Shown here: piece after piece, positions 1-12,520 of the stretch
How positions within the stretch are numbered: position 1 is the stretch's first letter
Layout of the letters: each line of letters begins with the position of its first letter
Source of the DNA: Adiantum capillus-veneris
Taxonomy: Eukaryota; Streptophyta; Polypodiopsida; Polypodiales; Pteridaceae
DNA length: 64,000 bases
Assembly: GCA_014529385.2 (NCBI GenBank)
Contig: CM043969.1
Span: 14,755,446 to 14,819,445 of the forward strand
Reading direction: 5' to 3'
The notes under the pieces: generated by a model
What the model was told of the DNA's origin: nothing
The model's database searches: none
The model's input: the letters and a program-made list of their open reading frames with translations, nothing else
Program-made: the position numbers and the translations under genes

Positions 1-30
1 AAAGGGAAGTGACATGCCCTGAGAAGATGA

Positions 31-1458
31 TCAGTCGACAAAGGGGAGTAAGCCCAAAGCTTTGCAGAAAGCTTCAAACTTCTCACGAGACAATGCCTTT
101 GTGAAAAGATCTACAAGGTTGTCCTGTGTTGGCACATAAGCCAAGTTGATCTCTCCTGCTGAGAGCCTCTCCCTGACATAGTGGTAATGCACCTCAATGT
201 GCTTTTTGCGAGCATGAAAAACTAGGTTCCTCGCAACTACCAATGCGCTCAGGCTGTTAGTGTAGATAGTGTTGGTAGTGCTGTGAAGGCAGCCCTGTAC
301 TCAGCCTCACAACTCAAAGTGGCCACAGTAGGTTGCTTCTTGTTCAACCATGATATACATGATTTGCCAAGCATGAAACAAAAACCACTTGTGGACATTC
401 GCGTGTCAAAACAACCAGCCCAATTTGAGTCCAAAAAAGCATGAAAGTCTGGCGGAAATGATCCCCCCTTGGGATAAACCAAGCCAAGATGTAAAGTGCC
501 ACTCAAGTAGCAAAAAATCCTCTTGATAGCCTGCCAATGCTTAGACCCTGGGCTATGCATAAATCTGCTAACCCGTGAGACTACAAACTTAATATCCGGC
601 CTTGTGTTGCATAAATAAATGAGGCATCCAACAGTAGTTTGGTAAAGAGTGACATCTGCAGGATCACCAGCATCATGAAGACTCAATTTCAAACCTGTTT
701 CCATGGGAGTGGCAATAGGTTTGCAATCCTCAAGTCCAAACTTACATAGCAATGTTTCTATGTAACTTTTCTGACAAAAGGCAATACCACCATCACACTG
801 CTTAAATTGTATACCCATGTAACGATGCAACATCCCCAAATCTTTCATCTTGAAAGTAGCATTCAAATCAACCTTAAATTCAACAATATGTCTCTCATTT
901 GGTCTACTGATCAGCAAATCATCTACATAAAGAACCATAATGATAAGTACATCACCCTCACACTGTACATACAATGTGCTTTCTGTTGGACTAAGACTCG
1001 TTTGACCAAATGAGTGTCAGCCTTCTCATACCAAGCACGAGGTTCTTCAACGCATACAAAGCTTTGTTACATTTGCACACCTTATCCCCTTGTCCTTTCT
1101 TGACAAAACCGCGAGGCTGCGTTACATAAACTTCCTCAAATCTATCACCATTCAAGAAAGCAGTAACAATGTTTGATTGATGTACATCCCAACCAAAATG
1201 AGCTACCAATGCACATAGAAAACGCACAGTAGTCATACGACAAGTGGGAGCAAAAGTCTCTTCATAATCTATGCCTTTTTGTTGTGCATAACTCTTTGCA
1301 AGAAGTTGAGCCTTATAGCGATCAATCTCACTATTGGGCTTGCATTTCAACTTGTAAATCCACTTTGTACCAATGACCTTTTTGACAGGAGGAAAATCAC
1401 ATAAAGTCCATGTGTCATTTTCTATAAGTGCATCATATTCTGATTGCATGGCAGCCAT
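31..1458 (-). pseudogene. CopA reverse transcriptase and RNase H (broken)
   Basis: The piece 991-1458 holds the RT N-terminal part (motifs [36 protein letters not shown], and a degraded version of the usual DVKTAFLNG). The piece 249-974 resumes in another frame with the catalytic YVDDLLI motif and continues through KDLGMLHRYMGIQ, TRPDIKFVVSRVSRFMHSP and the RNase H motifs STSGFCF and KKQPTVATLSCEAEYRA. The piece 31-243 is the RNase H end (FHARKKHIEVHYHYVRE, DLFTKALSREKF). The breaks lie near 975-990 and 244-248. The family copies RNA into DNA in cytoplasmic particles. The YVDD residues are intact, but the frame is not. Confidence 0.88.
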
Positions 1459-1789
1459 CCAATTTTTTGAATTTTGTGCTTCATCAAAAGACAGGGTTCC
1501 TCAACATCATGTAAGCTAGACACAACAAAAGCATAACAATCTAATGCATAAGATGCATGGCAAGAGACTGAACGAGTGTGACTAGACAAAGGTGCATTCA
1601 ATTTATTGTCATGCAAAGTATGCACCAGCCATTTAGCTATACCTCTAGCCTGCTCATTTTTAGCCCTTTCCTCATCAAGTACATCATGTAGATCTGCATC
1701 AGTAATAGGCGGATCTCTAACATTTCCAGAAAACCCCCATAGGCTGTACATTTTCCTCATTGAAATTTACATGCGAACTGTGTATCACT

Positions 1790-2756
1790 GAAAAGAGGCA
1801 ACAAAGTGTCATAAATGTCCTCTGAGCTGACATTACTGTCTCTAGTACATGACATCAAGGGCTGAACAAAATCTTCCACAAACACATCCCGTGAGACCAA
1901 GATACGCTTGTTTGGGGATGATACAACTAATCTCTGCTTTCAGCACTATAACAACCAAAAATACATTTGACAACCTTATCATCCAATTTTTTGCACTATG
2001 TTTGTGGCACCAAAGCATATGCAAAACAGCCAAAAACACGCATGTGTTCAATAGAAGGCTTTCTATCATGCCATGCGTGATATGGAGTAATAGACTACAA
2101 GGCTTTTGTAGGACACCTGTTTAGTACATAAGTGGTAGACATGATGGCCTCAAGCCAAAAAGAATGTGGAAAAGCTTGACTTTTGACCATACAGTGTGCC
2201 TTTTCTGTAAGTGACACGTTTTTCCTCTCAACAAAACCATTTTGTTGAGGCGTGTAAGGCAATGTACATTGGTATTTTATCCCACGACGAGCCAAAAATG
2301 CATTAAATTCATGAGACATATACTCCCCCCCTCGATCAGAACGGAGGGTGCCCATAGTACATTTTGAGACATTTTCAGTTATAACCATAAATTGTTTGAA
2401 GCACATTACAACTTCGGACTTTGCTTTAAGCGAAAATACCCATGCATGCCTGGAGTAATCATCAATGAAAGTCACGAAGTAAAATTAATTTCTGAAGGAT
2501 AAAGTTTGCATGGACCCACAAACATCACTATGCACAAGCTGCAACCTGCATGTGGTCTAACTGAATTATCCTTTGGAAATTTAGAACGCAGCATTTTACC
2601 CAAAATACAACCTTCACAAACATGTTTGACAGGTGCTTCAAGAGTCGGCAAAGAAGCAACGATATCAAATTTCTGTAAACGCAGCAAACTCGCAAAATTC
2701 AGATGACCAAAACGTGCATGCCAAAGTTTTGCATCTGGAATAGCCTTAGAATCCAC
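1790..2756 (-). pseudogene. CopA integrase (broken)
   Basis: The pre-integrase zinc region is visible as KLWHARFGHLNFASLLRLQK followed by HVCEGCILGKM. The catalytic core shows DDYSRHAWVF, RSDRGGEYMSHEFNAFL and PQQNGFVERKN, so the second Asp and the Glu of the D,D,E triad are present; the first lies in a frameshifted stretch near 2470-2510. The downstream copia block (RVFGCFAYALVP, then LVSRDVFVED) continues to about 1790 in shifted frames. The enzyme would insert element DNA into the chromosome; this copy cannot be translated whole. Confidence 0.85.
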
Positions 2757-2774
2757 AATTGCATTTGCAAAATT

Positions 2775-3245
2775 CTACCCACACTTGTCATACAAAGTGA
2801 TCTTATACAACCCACGACTTAATATGCCAGATGCAACAATTTCATCACCAAAACTGAAATCATGGACTATACATCTATCATCCACAAACTTGGCTACAAG
2901 CCCAAGAGTGGCAAGTGCAGATACAAACAAAAGATTCTTCTTGATCCCATGTACATAAAGTGCATCAACAAGTGTGAAAGAACTGCCATTTGCAGCAATA
3001 AGCACAATCTTTCCAACTCTCTGAACTAGATAAGAGGCATTGTTGGCACAAGTGACTGAATTCCCATGAGGGACAGACTCGAGAGAGGTGAACAATTCAT
3101 GATGTGAGGTAATGTGCTTTGTAGCACCACCTGTTGAAATACCACACATGTGAATCTGCAGCAACTCATATGCATGCATCATGGACAGCAGGATTGTAAG
3201 TGCACTCTGCACTAAAAGCCCACTATGCATCAACATCAGCATCAT
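2775..3245 (-). pseudogene. CopA aspartic protease (active site lost)
   Basis: The region aligns by eye with copia protease: GGATKHITSHHELFTS matches the usual DSGA(S/T)KH(I/V)T region, followed by ALYVHGIKKNLLFVSALATLG, the usual V(L)YVP.I..NLLSV block. The catalytic triplet reads STG where D(S/T)G is expected, so the catalytic Asp is gone. It is open for about 156 codons and then a stop separates it from the integrase zinc region. Confidence 0.78.
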
Positions 3246-3275
3246 AGTCTCCTTTCACTGAAGACTCAACAATGG

Positions 3276-4238
3276 CTACAGTTGTAGTGGAACCAGCATT
3301 GCAGTGGAACCACCCTCTTTCTTCTTAGACTCTTTGGCCTTCAACTTAGGACACTGCTTGATCAAGTGATCATTAGCTTTACAATAATGGCAAGGCATCT
3401 TCTTTTTGCCCTTATCACCAGAATTTCCATATAAATTGCTGCCAGTCGAAGCATTAGGAACATGTGATTTTCCACTCGTAGAAGAACCATAAGAAGTGGC
3501 TGCATTGTTGTTACCACCCTTTCTTTGAGCAGCAATAAAAGCCTGTTCAATTGCACGCTGTCTAGTCTTGTTTTTTTTTGAAAGTGAATCTTGCAACAGC
3601 AATGTGCACAATGCATCAAACTTGACAACTTCAGGATTTCCTTGGGTCATGAGTCTCCAAGTGCTAGCAAAAGTCTAGTAAGAGTCTGGCAAGGCATCAA
3701 GAACAATCTACACAAGGGAACTGTCTAAAATGACTTCACCTACAAAAATAAATTGCTCATTGATATCCTTGACACCAGCAAGGAAAGTGTCCACATCATT
3801 TTCCTCATGCATAATCTTCGACTACAGCTCTTTACGCAGCAATGCAATTTTTGCCTCATTGCGGATTGTATAAGGACCAACGAGAATATCCCAATCCTGT
3901 TTTGCACATTTCACTGAATGAATGTGAGGAGTAATGGTGTGCTTCATTGATAACACAATCAACGCATGAGCCTACCCATCCTTTACATCTCAACGAGCTT
4001 GTTCTATTGTAGGAAAAACAACTCTAACAGTAGCAATCCTTGCAGCAAGACCTACAACATCCTCAAGATCGCCTACATCCTCAGAACCAGGACGTACATC
4101 AATGCCCTCCACAATATTCTAGACGCCCTTTGACACAAGAACATGTTGCATCATGTAAGCTCACATAGGATAATTGTCCCCATCCAATCTTTCCTCAGCA
4201 GCAAACCTCTTGAACACATCTGTGTTGTTGTTAGCCAT
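3276..4238 (-). pseudogene. CopA gag with CCHC zinc knuckle (broken)
   Basis: The likely start is the ATG at 4238, beginning MANNNTDVFKRF and followed by the copia-type LDGDNYPMW region, where the Trp codon is now TGA. Further stops and frameshifts occur up to about 3650. The tail 3276-3650 is open and carries the zinc knuckle CHYCKANDHLIKQC (CX2CX4HX4C) followed by Lys-rich sequence. Gag would package element RNA. The fit is good but the copy is dead. Confidence 0.82.
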
Positions 4239-4578
4239 GGTAAATGTTGCACCTGATGTGGAAACTACCCAAAAAGAGGAGAAACCAAGCGAGATCAACA
4301 CGTGCTATATAGCACAGACCGTAGAAGACTATAAGGGACCTGTTATGCAGAAAATGGCATTGACAAAAATTCTACACAAAATGATGAAATAGCATGTGCA
4401 GTCCTGCCTGTAGTGGAAATGGAGGCCGAAATGAGCCCGAATCAAAAATCTGAGCCCAAAATTTTTGACGACTTGCTGACGCTCGCCAAAGCTCGTTGAT
4501 ATCTGAGAAAACAATCAGGGGTGTTCTGGCGACGCTGGCGACTAAGCTCGGGAGGACGTGACCTGCTCTGACACCAAT
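4239..4578 (-). other. CopA leader with primer binding site (4565-4576)
   Basis: On the minus strand 4576-4565 reads TGGTGTCAGAGC, one base from the plant copia primer site TGGTATCAGAGC that pairs with initiator Met tRNA. It lies two bases inside the LTR. The rest of the leader up to the gag ATG has no coding signal I can support. Confidence 0.85.
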
Positions 4579-4805
4579 TGTTAGAATTAGGGTTGCAAGA
4601 AAACACACAGAGCTTGGAGAAGATGAAGGAAGATCAAGGCACACAATAGAGGGTGTATTACTTAGTGTGCAATGGAAAGATTGATAGCCGTAGAGTGATG
4701 GACGTATATACAATCCACGGGGGAAAAAACCTCCTAAAGAGGAAAAAAATGCCCCGGCGGTCCTAGTGTGTTCACACACATCACTACCACATGTATATGG
4801 TAACA
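4579..4805 (-). repeat. CopA 5' LTR, 227 bp
   Basis: On the plus strand it runs from TGTTA at 4579 to TAACA at 4801-4805, a perfect 5 bp terminal inverted repeat with the TG...CA ends expected of an LTR, and the primer site sits just outside. Gypsy coding resumes at once at 4806. The partner LTR is outside the window, so the boundary rests on the inverted repeat and the neighbour change. Confidence 0.85.
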
Positions 4806-5560
4806 TACCTGTATAATGAATTTGAAGAAGAGCACTTGAAACATTTGAAGCAGGTATTTGATATGCTACATCAACATAAATTCTATGCTAGGGAAATCAA
4901 GTGTGATTTTTTGAAAGAAGAATTCACTATTTAGGGCATGTAATCTTTGCTATTGGACTACATATAGATCATTTCAAATTGGATGCCATCCGAACTTGTC
5001 CTTGTCCAAAAAATTGGAAGAGCTCTAAATTTTATTGGGATTTGGAGGTTTTTATTGAAGGTTTGTTAAAAACTATGCCCAAATTGTTGTTCCTATGACC
5101 GACAATTTGAAAGCCAAGTGCAAAGCATTTCAGTGGGACAAAGCTCAATTGCAAAGTTTTGATGCACTTAAGGTTGCTTTAGCTACTACACCCATCTTAG
5201 CTATTATAGATCCTATGAAACCTTTTTGTACTCGAAACAGATACTAGCAATCAAGCTATTGAGGTAGTTCTTCTCTAAGAACATGGACCAATTGCCTTTG
5301 AAAGCAAGAAAATCAATTTTACATAGCAGAATTATTATGCTTATGAACAAGAACTCTATGCAATAGTGTCCGCTCTGAAATGTGGTGACAATATTTGTAT
5401 GGTTCTCAATTTGACATAATGTTTCACCATGAAAGTATGAAGTAGTTTACACAATAGTCTGACTTGAAGTGTTGAAAGTCAAGTTGGGCTAAGATTCTTT
5501 AGGAGTATGATACAAAGCTCTGATATCATAAGGGCCGATACAATGTGGTAAGTTGATGCT
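4806..5560 (+). pseudogene. GypA reverse transcriptase/RNase H remnant
   Basis: The first bases encode FEEEHLKHLKQVFDMLHQHK, the block that follows the catalytic YVDD in gypsy RTs, then KCDFLKEEF and GHVI. A degraded connection/RNase H part follows (ETDTSNQAI, PIAFESKKIN, YAYEQELYAIV). There are many stops and small indels. The catalytic Asp pair should lie left of CopA, outside the window. Confidence 0.8.
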
Positions 5561-7137
5561 CTTAGTCGAATGCCCGAGATCAACTCTCTTCTCTTCACAA
5601 AACTTAGAAGTGAGTATTTGGAATCTCTAAAGGGTATATGTGAGCATGTTGATGCATACTCCAAGGTGTGGAGACACTTCAAAAAGAGGGAACCTTCTCA
5701 CTCCAATTTTGGTAGTGTGTCTACTTCCTCCACACCCAATCCTCCTGTTTCAAGTGATGAGCTGCATAGATGGAAGAATTTTTCCATAGACGATGGGTAC
5801 CTACTCGACAAGGGGAGAGTTTGTGCACTGAGAAATGCAAAAGAGGGATGTTAGTGTGCACGATCATCCCCAAGTAGACCAAGAAACATCACTGAACTAT
5901 GGGAGTTCAAAAATGATAGTTTCATTGGCCATGTTTACATACGTATGTTCAAGACTATATCTTGCATTGCCAAAAATTTCAAGTCAAAAACCCAGAGTGC
6001 TTGAAGGTAAGAGGTCCATCGCATCCTCCTTTGGATATTCCTAATGGAAATGTAAGAGTATCTTACTGGATTTCATCATGGGTCTACCAACTACCATATC
6101 CAAAAATGAGTCAATATGTGTGATTATAGACCGATTGACTAAACTTTGTAAGTTTATTCCGATCAATTCCACTATTAAGACTCTAGAGCTCACCAAGCTC
6201 TTCATGGAAGGTTTGTATGGATTATATGGATTGCCCAACAACATTGTGACTGATCATGTTCCCAAGTTTAACAGTCACTTATGGAGGGCTATTTTCAGCG
6301 ATTGGGCACAACTCAATATCTGCAATGCAAATCATCCAGAGAAGGATGGGCAGACTGAATGAGCTAATCAAGTGCTAGAGGATATGCTATGAGCATACAT
6401 TAACAATAAGCAATCCGATTGGGAAGATTATCTCCCTATTTTGGAGTTTAATTATAACCATGTCAAGCATGTTACGACTCGATTTAGTCCTTTCATGCTT
6501 ATGTATGATTTTCAACTTAGATCACCAGTTTTGGTGGGCTTGGCTACGGAGAAAATTTAGCAAGTCAAAGACTTTATTCAAGACAATTTGGACGTGCTGA
6601 AAATTGGTCGTCAAAATGTTTGACAAGCACAAGATCGATACAAGAAATATGCTAATGAGAAATGTTGGCACAAATAACCTTCATGGAAGGAGAAGATGTA
6701 TTCTTACGTGTTTGAGAGCATTCAAAAAGGCTGAAACTAGGCCTACACCTAAGGTATCACATAGGTATTGTGGTCCATTCAAGATACTCAAGCCAGTTGA
6801 TGATATGGTCTACAAACTTTCTTTACCTATGCATTCTCATATTCATCAAAATTTTCATGTAAATCATTTATGTAAATGCTTGCATAGGGACGACAGTGTA
6901 ATTGACCATTAGGTTTTGGTTGATTTTATTGAACCTCTAACCCAACTGCATGAACTTGAGTGCATCCTATACTATCATGATTTACAAACTCGTCATCATG
7001 TGCGTTGCCAAGCATTAGTTAAGCGGAAAGGTCGACCTAATGGAGGTGCCACTTGGGAAAATATTAGTCTTCTTATGAAAAAATATCACACTTTTGTTTT
7101 TGACAACGAAAACACCTCGAAGGGGAGAGTAATATAA
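5561..7137 (+). pseudogene. GypA integrase and chromodomain-like tail (broken)
   Basis: The stretch 5570-5854 holds the linker between RNase H and integrase. The integrase core is readable at 6078-6362: FIMGLPTTISKNESICVIID, then GLPNNIVTDHVPKF and HPEKDGQTE, so the core residues are partly altered. A stop follows at 6361. The C-terminal part resumes at 6604 and 6916, with YCGPFKILKPV, HQNFHVNHLCKCL and a chromodomain-like block ALVKRKGRPNGGATWEN (about 7010-7065). This marks it as a chromovirus-type gypsy element. At least four breaks are visible. Confidence 0.83.
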
Positions 7138-7500
7138 GGCCAAGGGTAGCAAGGGCAGAGGCCCTATGGGAACTAAGCATGGGGGCTCGACCCTATGAAG
7201 GGGGGTCGGGGTAGGATGCGTGGAGCATAGAGTTCCCAACTCTCTCTAGGCCTTAGACTTATATAGTGAGCCAACTCTAGATCGGGCAAAACTGCTAAGA
7301 ATACCCAGCATAGAAAATCCACAAAATTGATAATAAATAATAAAATGGGCAAAATATATGGGGCAAACCCTAGATGTGCCTAAAATCCTTACGAGAAGGG
7401 TGAAAGAGTGGCCAACCCACAACCAAGGGCCAAAGTGCACATGAGAAAATCCATATGCAGGAGTGAAAGCATTTAGAAGGTGAACGTAATGAGTCTAACA
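7120..7500 (+). repeat. GypA polypurine tract and probable 3' LTR (end uncertain)
   Basis: A purine run AAGGGGAGAG (7120-7129) directly follows the chromodomain frame, as in gypsy elements. The LTR would start at about 7130 with TAATAT (probably once TGATAT). A TATA-like TTATATAG lies at 7259-7266. No second copy is in the window, so the right end is a guess. Confidence 0.5.
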
Positions 7501-7940
7501 CACAACATAGTGAATCCTTCTTTTTTTGGCAATTTAATGCTTTGCATCAGCTAGTTTTATGGGGTTGCATCCACACACCCACACCCACATGTTGCAAGGG
7601 TTGAACCAATAGTAAATATTTTTTAACATTCATGGTTTCTTCATGGGATATAGAGTAGGACATATTAAGAGTAGACTAGCGAGAAAAATGATATATGGAT
7701 TGAGGGAGGACTCAATACCTCAAGGTTGACAATCCCTTTGTAGTGGAAAAAAGGGACAATGTTGTGAAAGACAAAGGAAAATGTATAAATGTGCCAAAAA
7801 AGTCCACTGACCATAGAAATCAAAGGATATGTGGAAGGTCTAGCGGTGGTCCAAGGATAGGCATATTTGCAAACCAAAGACCAAAGACATATACCTCTGT
7901 CTTATGGTCTTGCTTGATTGGTTATGTCCCCTAAACAAGC
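7501..7940. other. No recognisable gene
   Basis: AT-rich sequence with short open frames only. I see no domain motif, no paired repeat and no splice-supported exon here. Confidence 0.5.
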
Positions 7941-8650
7941 TCTAGGGAAAGCAATGGAAGGAGGCTAGGTGAGTGGTGGTAACAAATAATCTTTGGAAGA
8001 TACAATGGCATTTCATGATGAAGATCTTTCTTTGGAAAGTACTATGGGGGGGCTTGTCGATAGGAGTGAAGATCGTTGCTAGAGGGAATGGATGTCATAG
8101 ATGTTTGGGCTGCAAAATGGCTAGTGAGCACCTCGCTCACCTGTTCAAGGAGTGCCAAGCTATAAGTGGGTTGACAGGGAAGACATGCAAATGGGTACAG
8201 AAGACCTAGAAGATAGGGTTCTTCAAGAATGACCTGATCTTTGGAGGGATGGGGATGAAAAGCCAAGTGTTAGTGATTTTCATGCAAATTGTTAGATTTT
8301 GCTACTTCAAGCAAGTACAGAAGGTTAGGAATTGTCGTGTCTTTGAGAATTGTCTCTCTTGTGTCAGTTTCTTGGAGATCGTGCAAGAAAGAAGGGAATT
8401 GATTGTACCAATTGGTAAAAGAAAGGACCTAGATGAACGATATTGGGCCATCAACGTTGTTCTTATAGGTTAGAGCTAACCTGAGTCTAGCTTTGTTTTT
8501 TGGTTGTGCTTTGAACCATGTGATGTCTCATGTATCTCTATGGTCTTGTGGATGCCCTAGCCTAGATTGTGAGCATACTAGTCTTGTAAATCTTTTATAT
8601 CTTTGATATAGCACCACTCACTTTTGTGAGTTTTGAAAATAAAATAAACA
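7941..8650 (+). pseudogene. L1-type LINE 3' end with zf-RVT domain (relic)
   Basis: The frame 7973-8209 encodes KIFLWKVLWGGLSIGVK followed by CHRCLGCKMASEHLAHLF and C, the pattern of the zinc-binding domain found after RT in plant L1-type LINEs (FLW...L, C..C, HLF..C). A second open piece 8249-8473 continues downstream after a TAG. The stretch ends near AATAAA-rich sequence at 8638-8650. RT and endonuclease are absent, so this is a 5'-truncated copy, the usual form for a LINE. Confidence 0.7.
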
Positions 8651-8903
8651 TGAAAGGATATGTCTTGGCTAATGTAGATCTCATGAAATGGGTCAAGATC
8701 TGATGATACCTCCATTGTGGTGTATCATTGGGCCGACAAGGATACTTTTGTCCAAAATGAAGAACCTTGTCTAATACCATGATCATAAATGCTTTCATAC
8801 AGGAAAATTACTAATGTGCAGTGCTAAAAAGAACTAGGCTTAGCAGAATCGAGTTTTACCACGTGGCGAGCGAATCTTTTTGAGAGAGGTAAAAATTGAG
8901 TGA

Positions 8904-9995
<1,092 letters not shown>

Positions 9996-10025
9996 GTAGC
10001 CATCTATGCCGGCATGGATGGCTAC
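9996..10025. repeat. 30 bp quasi-palindrome (hairpin 1)
   Basis: The two halves are reverse complements, centred on GCCGGC, except for one pair. It lies just upstream of a long CT/CA microsatellite, and its core matches hairpin 2 at 10289-10336. Confidence 0.85.
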
Positions 10026-10058
10026 AACTAGTGGTAAAGGCGATGAAAATATTGGTCC

Positions 10059-10062
<4 letters not shown>

Positions 10063-10138
<76 letters not shown>

Positions 10139-10154
10139 ACACACACACACACAC
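10063..10154. repeat. (TC)n then (CA)n compound microsatellite
   Basis: About 73 bp of TC repeat followed by about 17 bp of CA repeat, lying between the two hairpins. Confidence 0.98.
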
Positions 10155-10288
10155 CTACCAGTGTTTGGAACAATCTTCAAAAATGTAGGAGGAAACACTC
10201 CAGGTGCTCATTCAACTCCTTAAGAGCACAAGTTGCTTGGATGGTTTGAGCAGGTTATCTTAAGTGCACTTCTTCCCCTCCCCCGTGG

Positions 10289-10336
10289 CAACTACCTATA
10301 GCCATCCACACCAACGTGGATGGCTATAGGCAGTTG
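10289..10336. repeat. 48 bp hairpin (hairpin 2), 21 bp arms
   Basis: The arms 10289-10309 and 10316-10336 are reverse complements with one mismatch and a 6-base loop (ACCAAC). Each arm contains TAGCCATC/GATGGCTA as in hairpin 1. Outside the arms the complementarity continues loosely for several bases. Confidence 0.9.
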
Positions 10337-10979
10337 TCACATGGGATAAGGAGGATCAATTAACTATATTTCTAATGCTAAGATTGTGATATAATGCAAA
10401 ATCAATAGAAATACCCTAACCATCCAACCTTCTCATTGCCTACAAGGCAGAGTTAGCATCTAAAATTAGCTGGATCTGAGATTGCAGCAAAACTAGGAAA
10501 AGAATGAGAGTGCACAAGATGGTAGTTGCCTTGAACTTGAAGGAGTCACCAACTAGTGTGAGAGTAGACATTGGTTTTGAAGGGTGTGCGTTCTCTTGAA
10601 GTACCTTATCAACTTGAAGCTTGATCAATCACACAATCCTTGCAGTGGCATTTTGCGCAATATGAAACAGCTGGAGGAAGGGCTACCTTGCCCCTAGGAT
10701 TTAGCAACACTCTTGATCAATCTTCAACATTGTTACTCCATTGTGTGGATCATTGCACCCTCTTCCTCCTTTTTGCAAGCACCGACTAGCCTAACCCTCC
10801 CCGCATACTATTTTAGGGGGTACTTGTTGGTGAAGGAAAGCTTCATTTTTTACCACAAATATATGAAGGTAGAAAGGTGTCCCTTAGGTGCTACCTATTT
10901 AAAAGGGATTTTCAAAATTGCCTTTCACTTCAAAGAAACTTCTAGAAAACCTTGCATTGATGAGTTCGGGGGGGGGGGG
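10337..10979. other. No recognisable gene; ends in a G tract
   Basis: Short frames only. The right edge is a run of G (10968-10979) that served as the insertion site of CopB. Confidence 0.5.
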
Positions 10980-11201
10980 TGTGAGTGCGGAGAGTGAGAA
11001 GGAGAGAGAGGGAGACAGAGAGCAGGACACAGGATGTGGGGTGGAGCTCCCAAATCTCACTGTGTGAGCACCATGTGAGAATGTGAGTGAGAGCTCCTTA
11101 TTCTTTGTATATATAAAGAATAAGGAGATAAATGTGGGCAGCCGGACATTGGCCGACGGGCACGGGAAAAGCACGGTGAGGCACACCGCCTTTACCTAAC
11201 A
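10980..11201 (-). repeat. CopB 3' LTR, 222 bp
   Basis: It runs from TGTGAGTGCGG to CCTAACA on the plus strand. An A/T-rich TATATATAAAG-like stretch lies near 11107-11118. Confidence 0.88.
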
Positions 11202-11212
11202 TTCTCCCACTA
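11202..11212 (-). other. CopB polypurine tract
   Basis: The minus strand reads AGTGGGAGAA directly before the LTR start TGTTAGG, the normal plus-strand primer position in LTR elements. Confidence 0.75.
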
Positions 11213-11285
11213 AAGGCTGTGTGCCGATAGTGGCGAGAAGACTAGCCTACAACTAGTATATACAAGAGGTGAGAGAAGACGACTC

Positions 11286-12520
11286 TCAACCTATGCCCAC
11301 TGGCTCACTCTGTAACCGCTCTAGTGTAGATGCAACATGCATACCACTACGGCTAGAGCTACGATGACACTCCTGATGCAGGTATTGAGTGACAATCTGC
11401 ATGGCTCCACAATGCACAATGCCAGTGTCAGTCATCGCATGACTGACAACTCCCACTACAAATGCACCAACCGCATAAGCAAGATCAGGTCTCGAGACCA
11501 AAAGGTCAGACATGAGAGACCCGAAAACTGACGAAACATGCACTATGTGTGCCAACCTATCCCTATCAGCAACCTCAGTGCCATATGCATCCTCATCAGG
11601 AACCACCTGACTATGGATCACCATGTCAGCATCATCTGGCAAAGGCATGTCTGTTGAGAATGACTGCAAAATCGAAAAATCAGCACCACTGCAATCACAC
11701 ACAGTTGTCTGAAGGACATTGTCGCCCTCAAACGTACCAGACGTATCATAGAACAATGCATCGGTCTCTTGCTCAACTAATGTCACCTCAAGTGATGACT
11801 GACAAAGCTGTGCATTCCCACAGATACCACTGTCTGTGTGAATATCACCACAAGACAAATGCACAACCTGCTCTCCATGACAAAAGAGACACGCCTCGTC
11901 TCTCGCTCCAAACATGGCTGCAAATACACAGAGACTACACCACCTCGTGTGTCAAAAATATGCAAAGGGTTTACCAGTCCACTCCTAGCACCTCTGGCTA
12001 TCACCAGTGATCCCCTACGCATCTGAAATGACCGCTCTCCAAGAAGTACACAATGTCCACTACTCTGCAATAACTGACGCACTGAAATGAGACTCTGACT
12101 GAGTCCTGGTACATAACGTACATCTCGTAGCGTAAGCAATGCACCGCTAGGCAAGGACATGCATACATCTCCAGCACCCTCTATGTCATATGTTGAACCA
12201 TCAACAAACTGCACACAACCAAGTCTCCCACTAGAGAAAGAGCAAAACAAATCACGACGTGGCGTCACGTGAAAAACTGCATGCTCGTCTAGTAGAAAAC
12301 ACATAGACAATGTGCTATCCCAAGACACAAAATAGTCTGAAGGCAAGCTAGACTCAAAAGTGACATGCCCGTCACATGCATACTCTCTAGCATCTGTCCG
12401 CATAGTAGCACCATGCATCTGCCTATTCCGTTGCCTCATACGCGTGAAGCAACGACGCCTAATATGCCCATCATGGCCGCAGTGCCAACATGTCAGTCGC
12501 GATCGTGAACGAGAACCGCC
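11286..12520 (-). pseudogene. CopB gag knuckle, protease and RT-tail remnant
   Basis: At about 12440-12490 the frame encodes the zinc knuckle CWHCGHDGHIRRRC. In 11783-12439 a protease-like region follows (HAVFHVTPRRDLF, then DVRYVPGLSQSLISVRQLLQ). The triplet expected to be DSG reads DEH, so the active site is damaged. After a frameshift, 11286-11915 encodes PDEDAYGTEVADRDRLAHI and SRPDLAYAVGAFV, which matches the segment between copia RT and RNase H. The integrase and the RT catalytic core that should separate these parts are missing. Confidence 0.75.

Larger units (their letters stand above)
1..4805 (-). mobile_element. CopA, decayed Ty1/copia element (3' end outside window)
   Basis: Read on the minus strand the order is LTR (4579-4805), primer binding site, gag, protease, integrase, reverse transcriptase, RNase H, which is the copia order. 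The 3' LTR must lie left of position 1. The reading frame is broken many times, so the copy is dead. It sits inside the gypsy relic that resumes at 4806, just downstream of where the gypsy RT catalytic motif would be; the missing half of that gypsy element should lie left of the window. Confidence 0.9.

Noticed and set aside
11337-12026. Plus-strand frames opposite CopB
   Set aside because: They are shadows of the minus-strand copia frames and carry no domain of their own.
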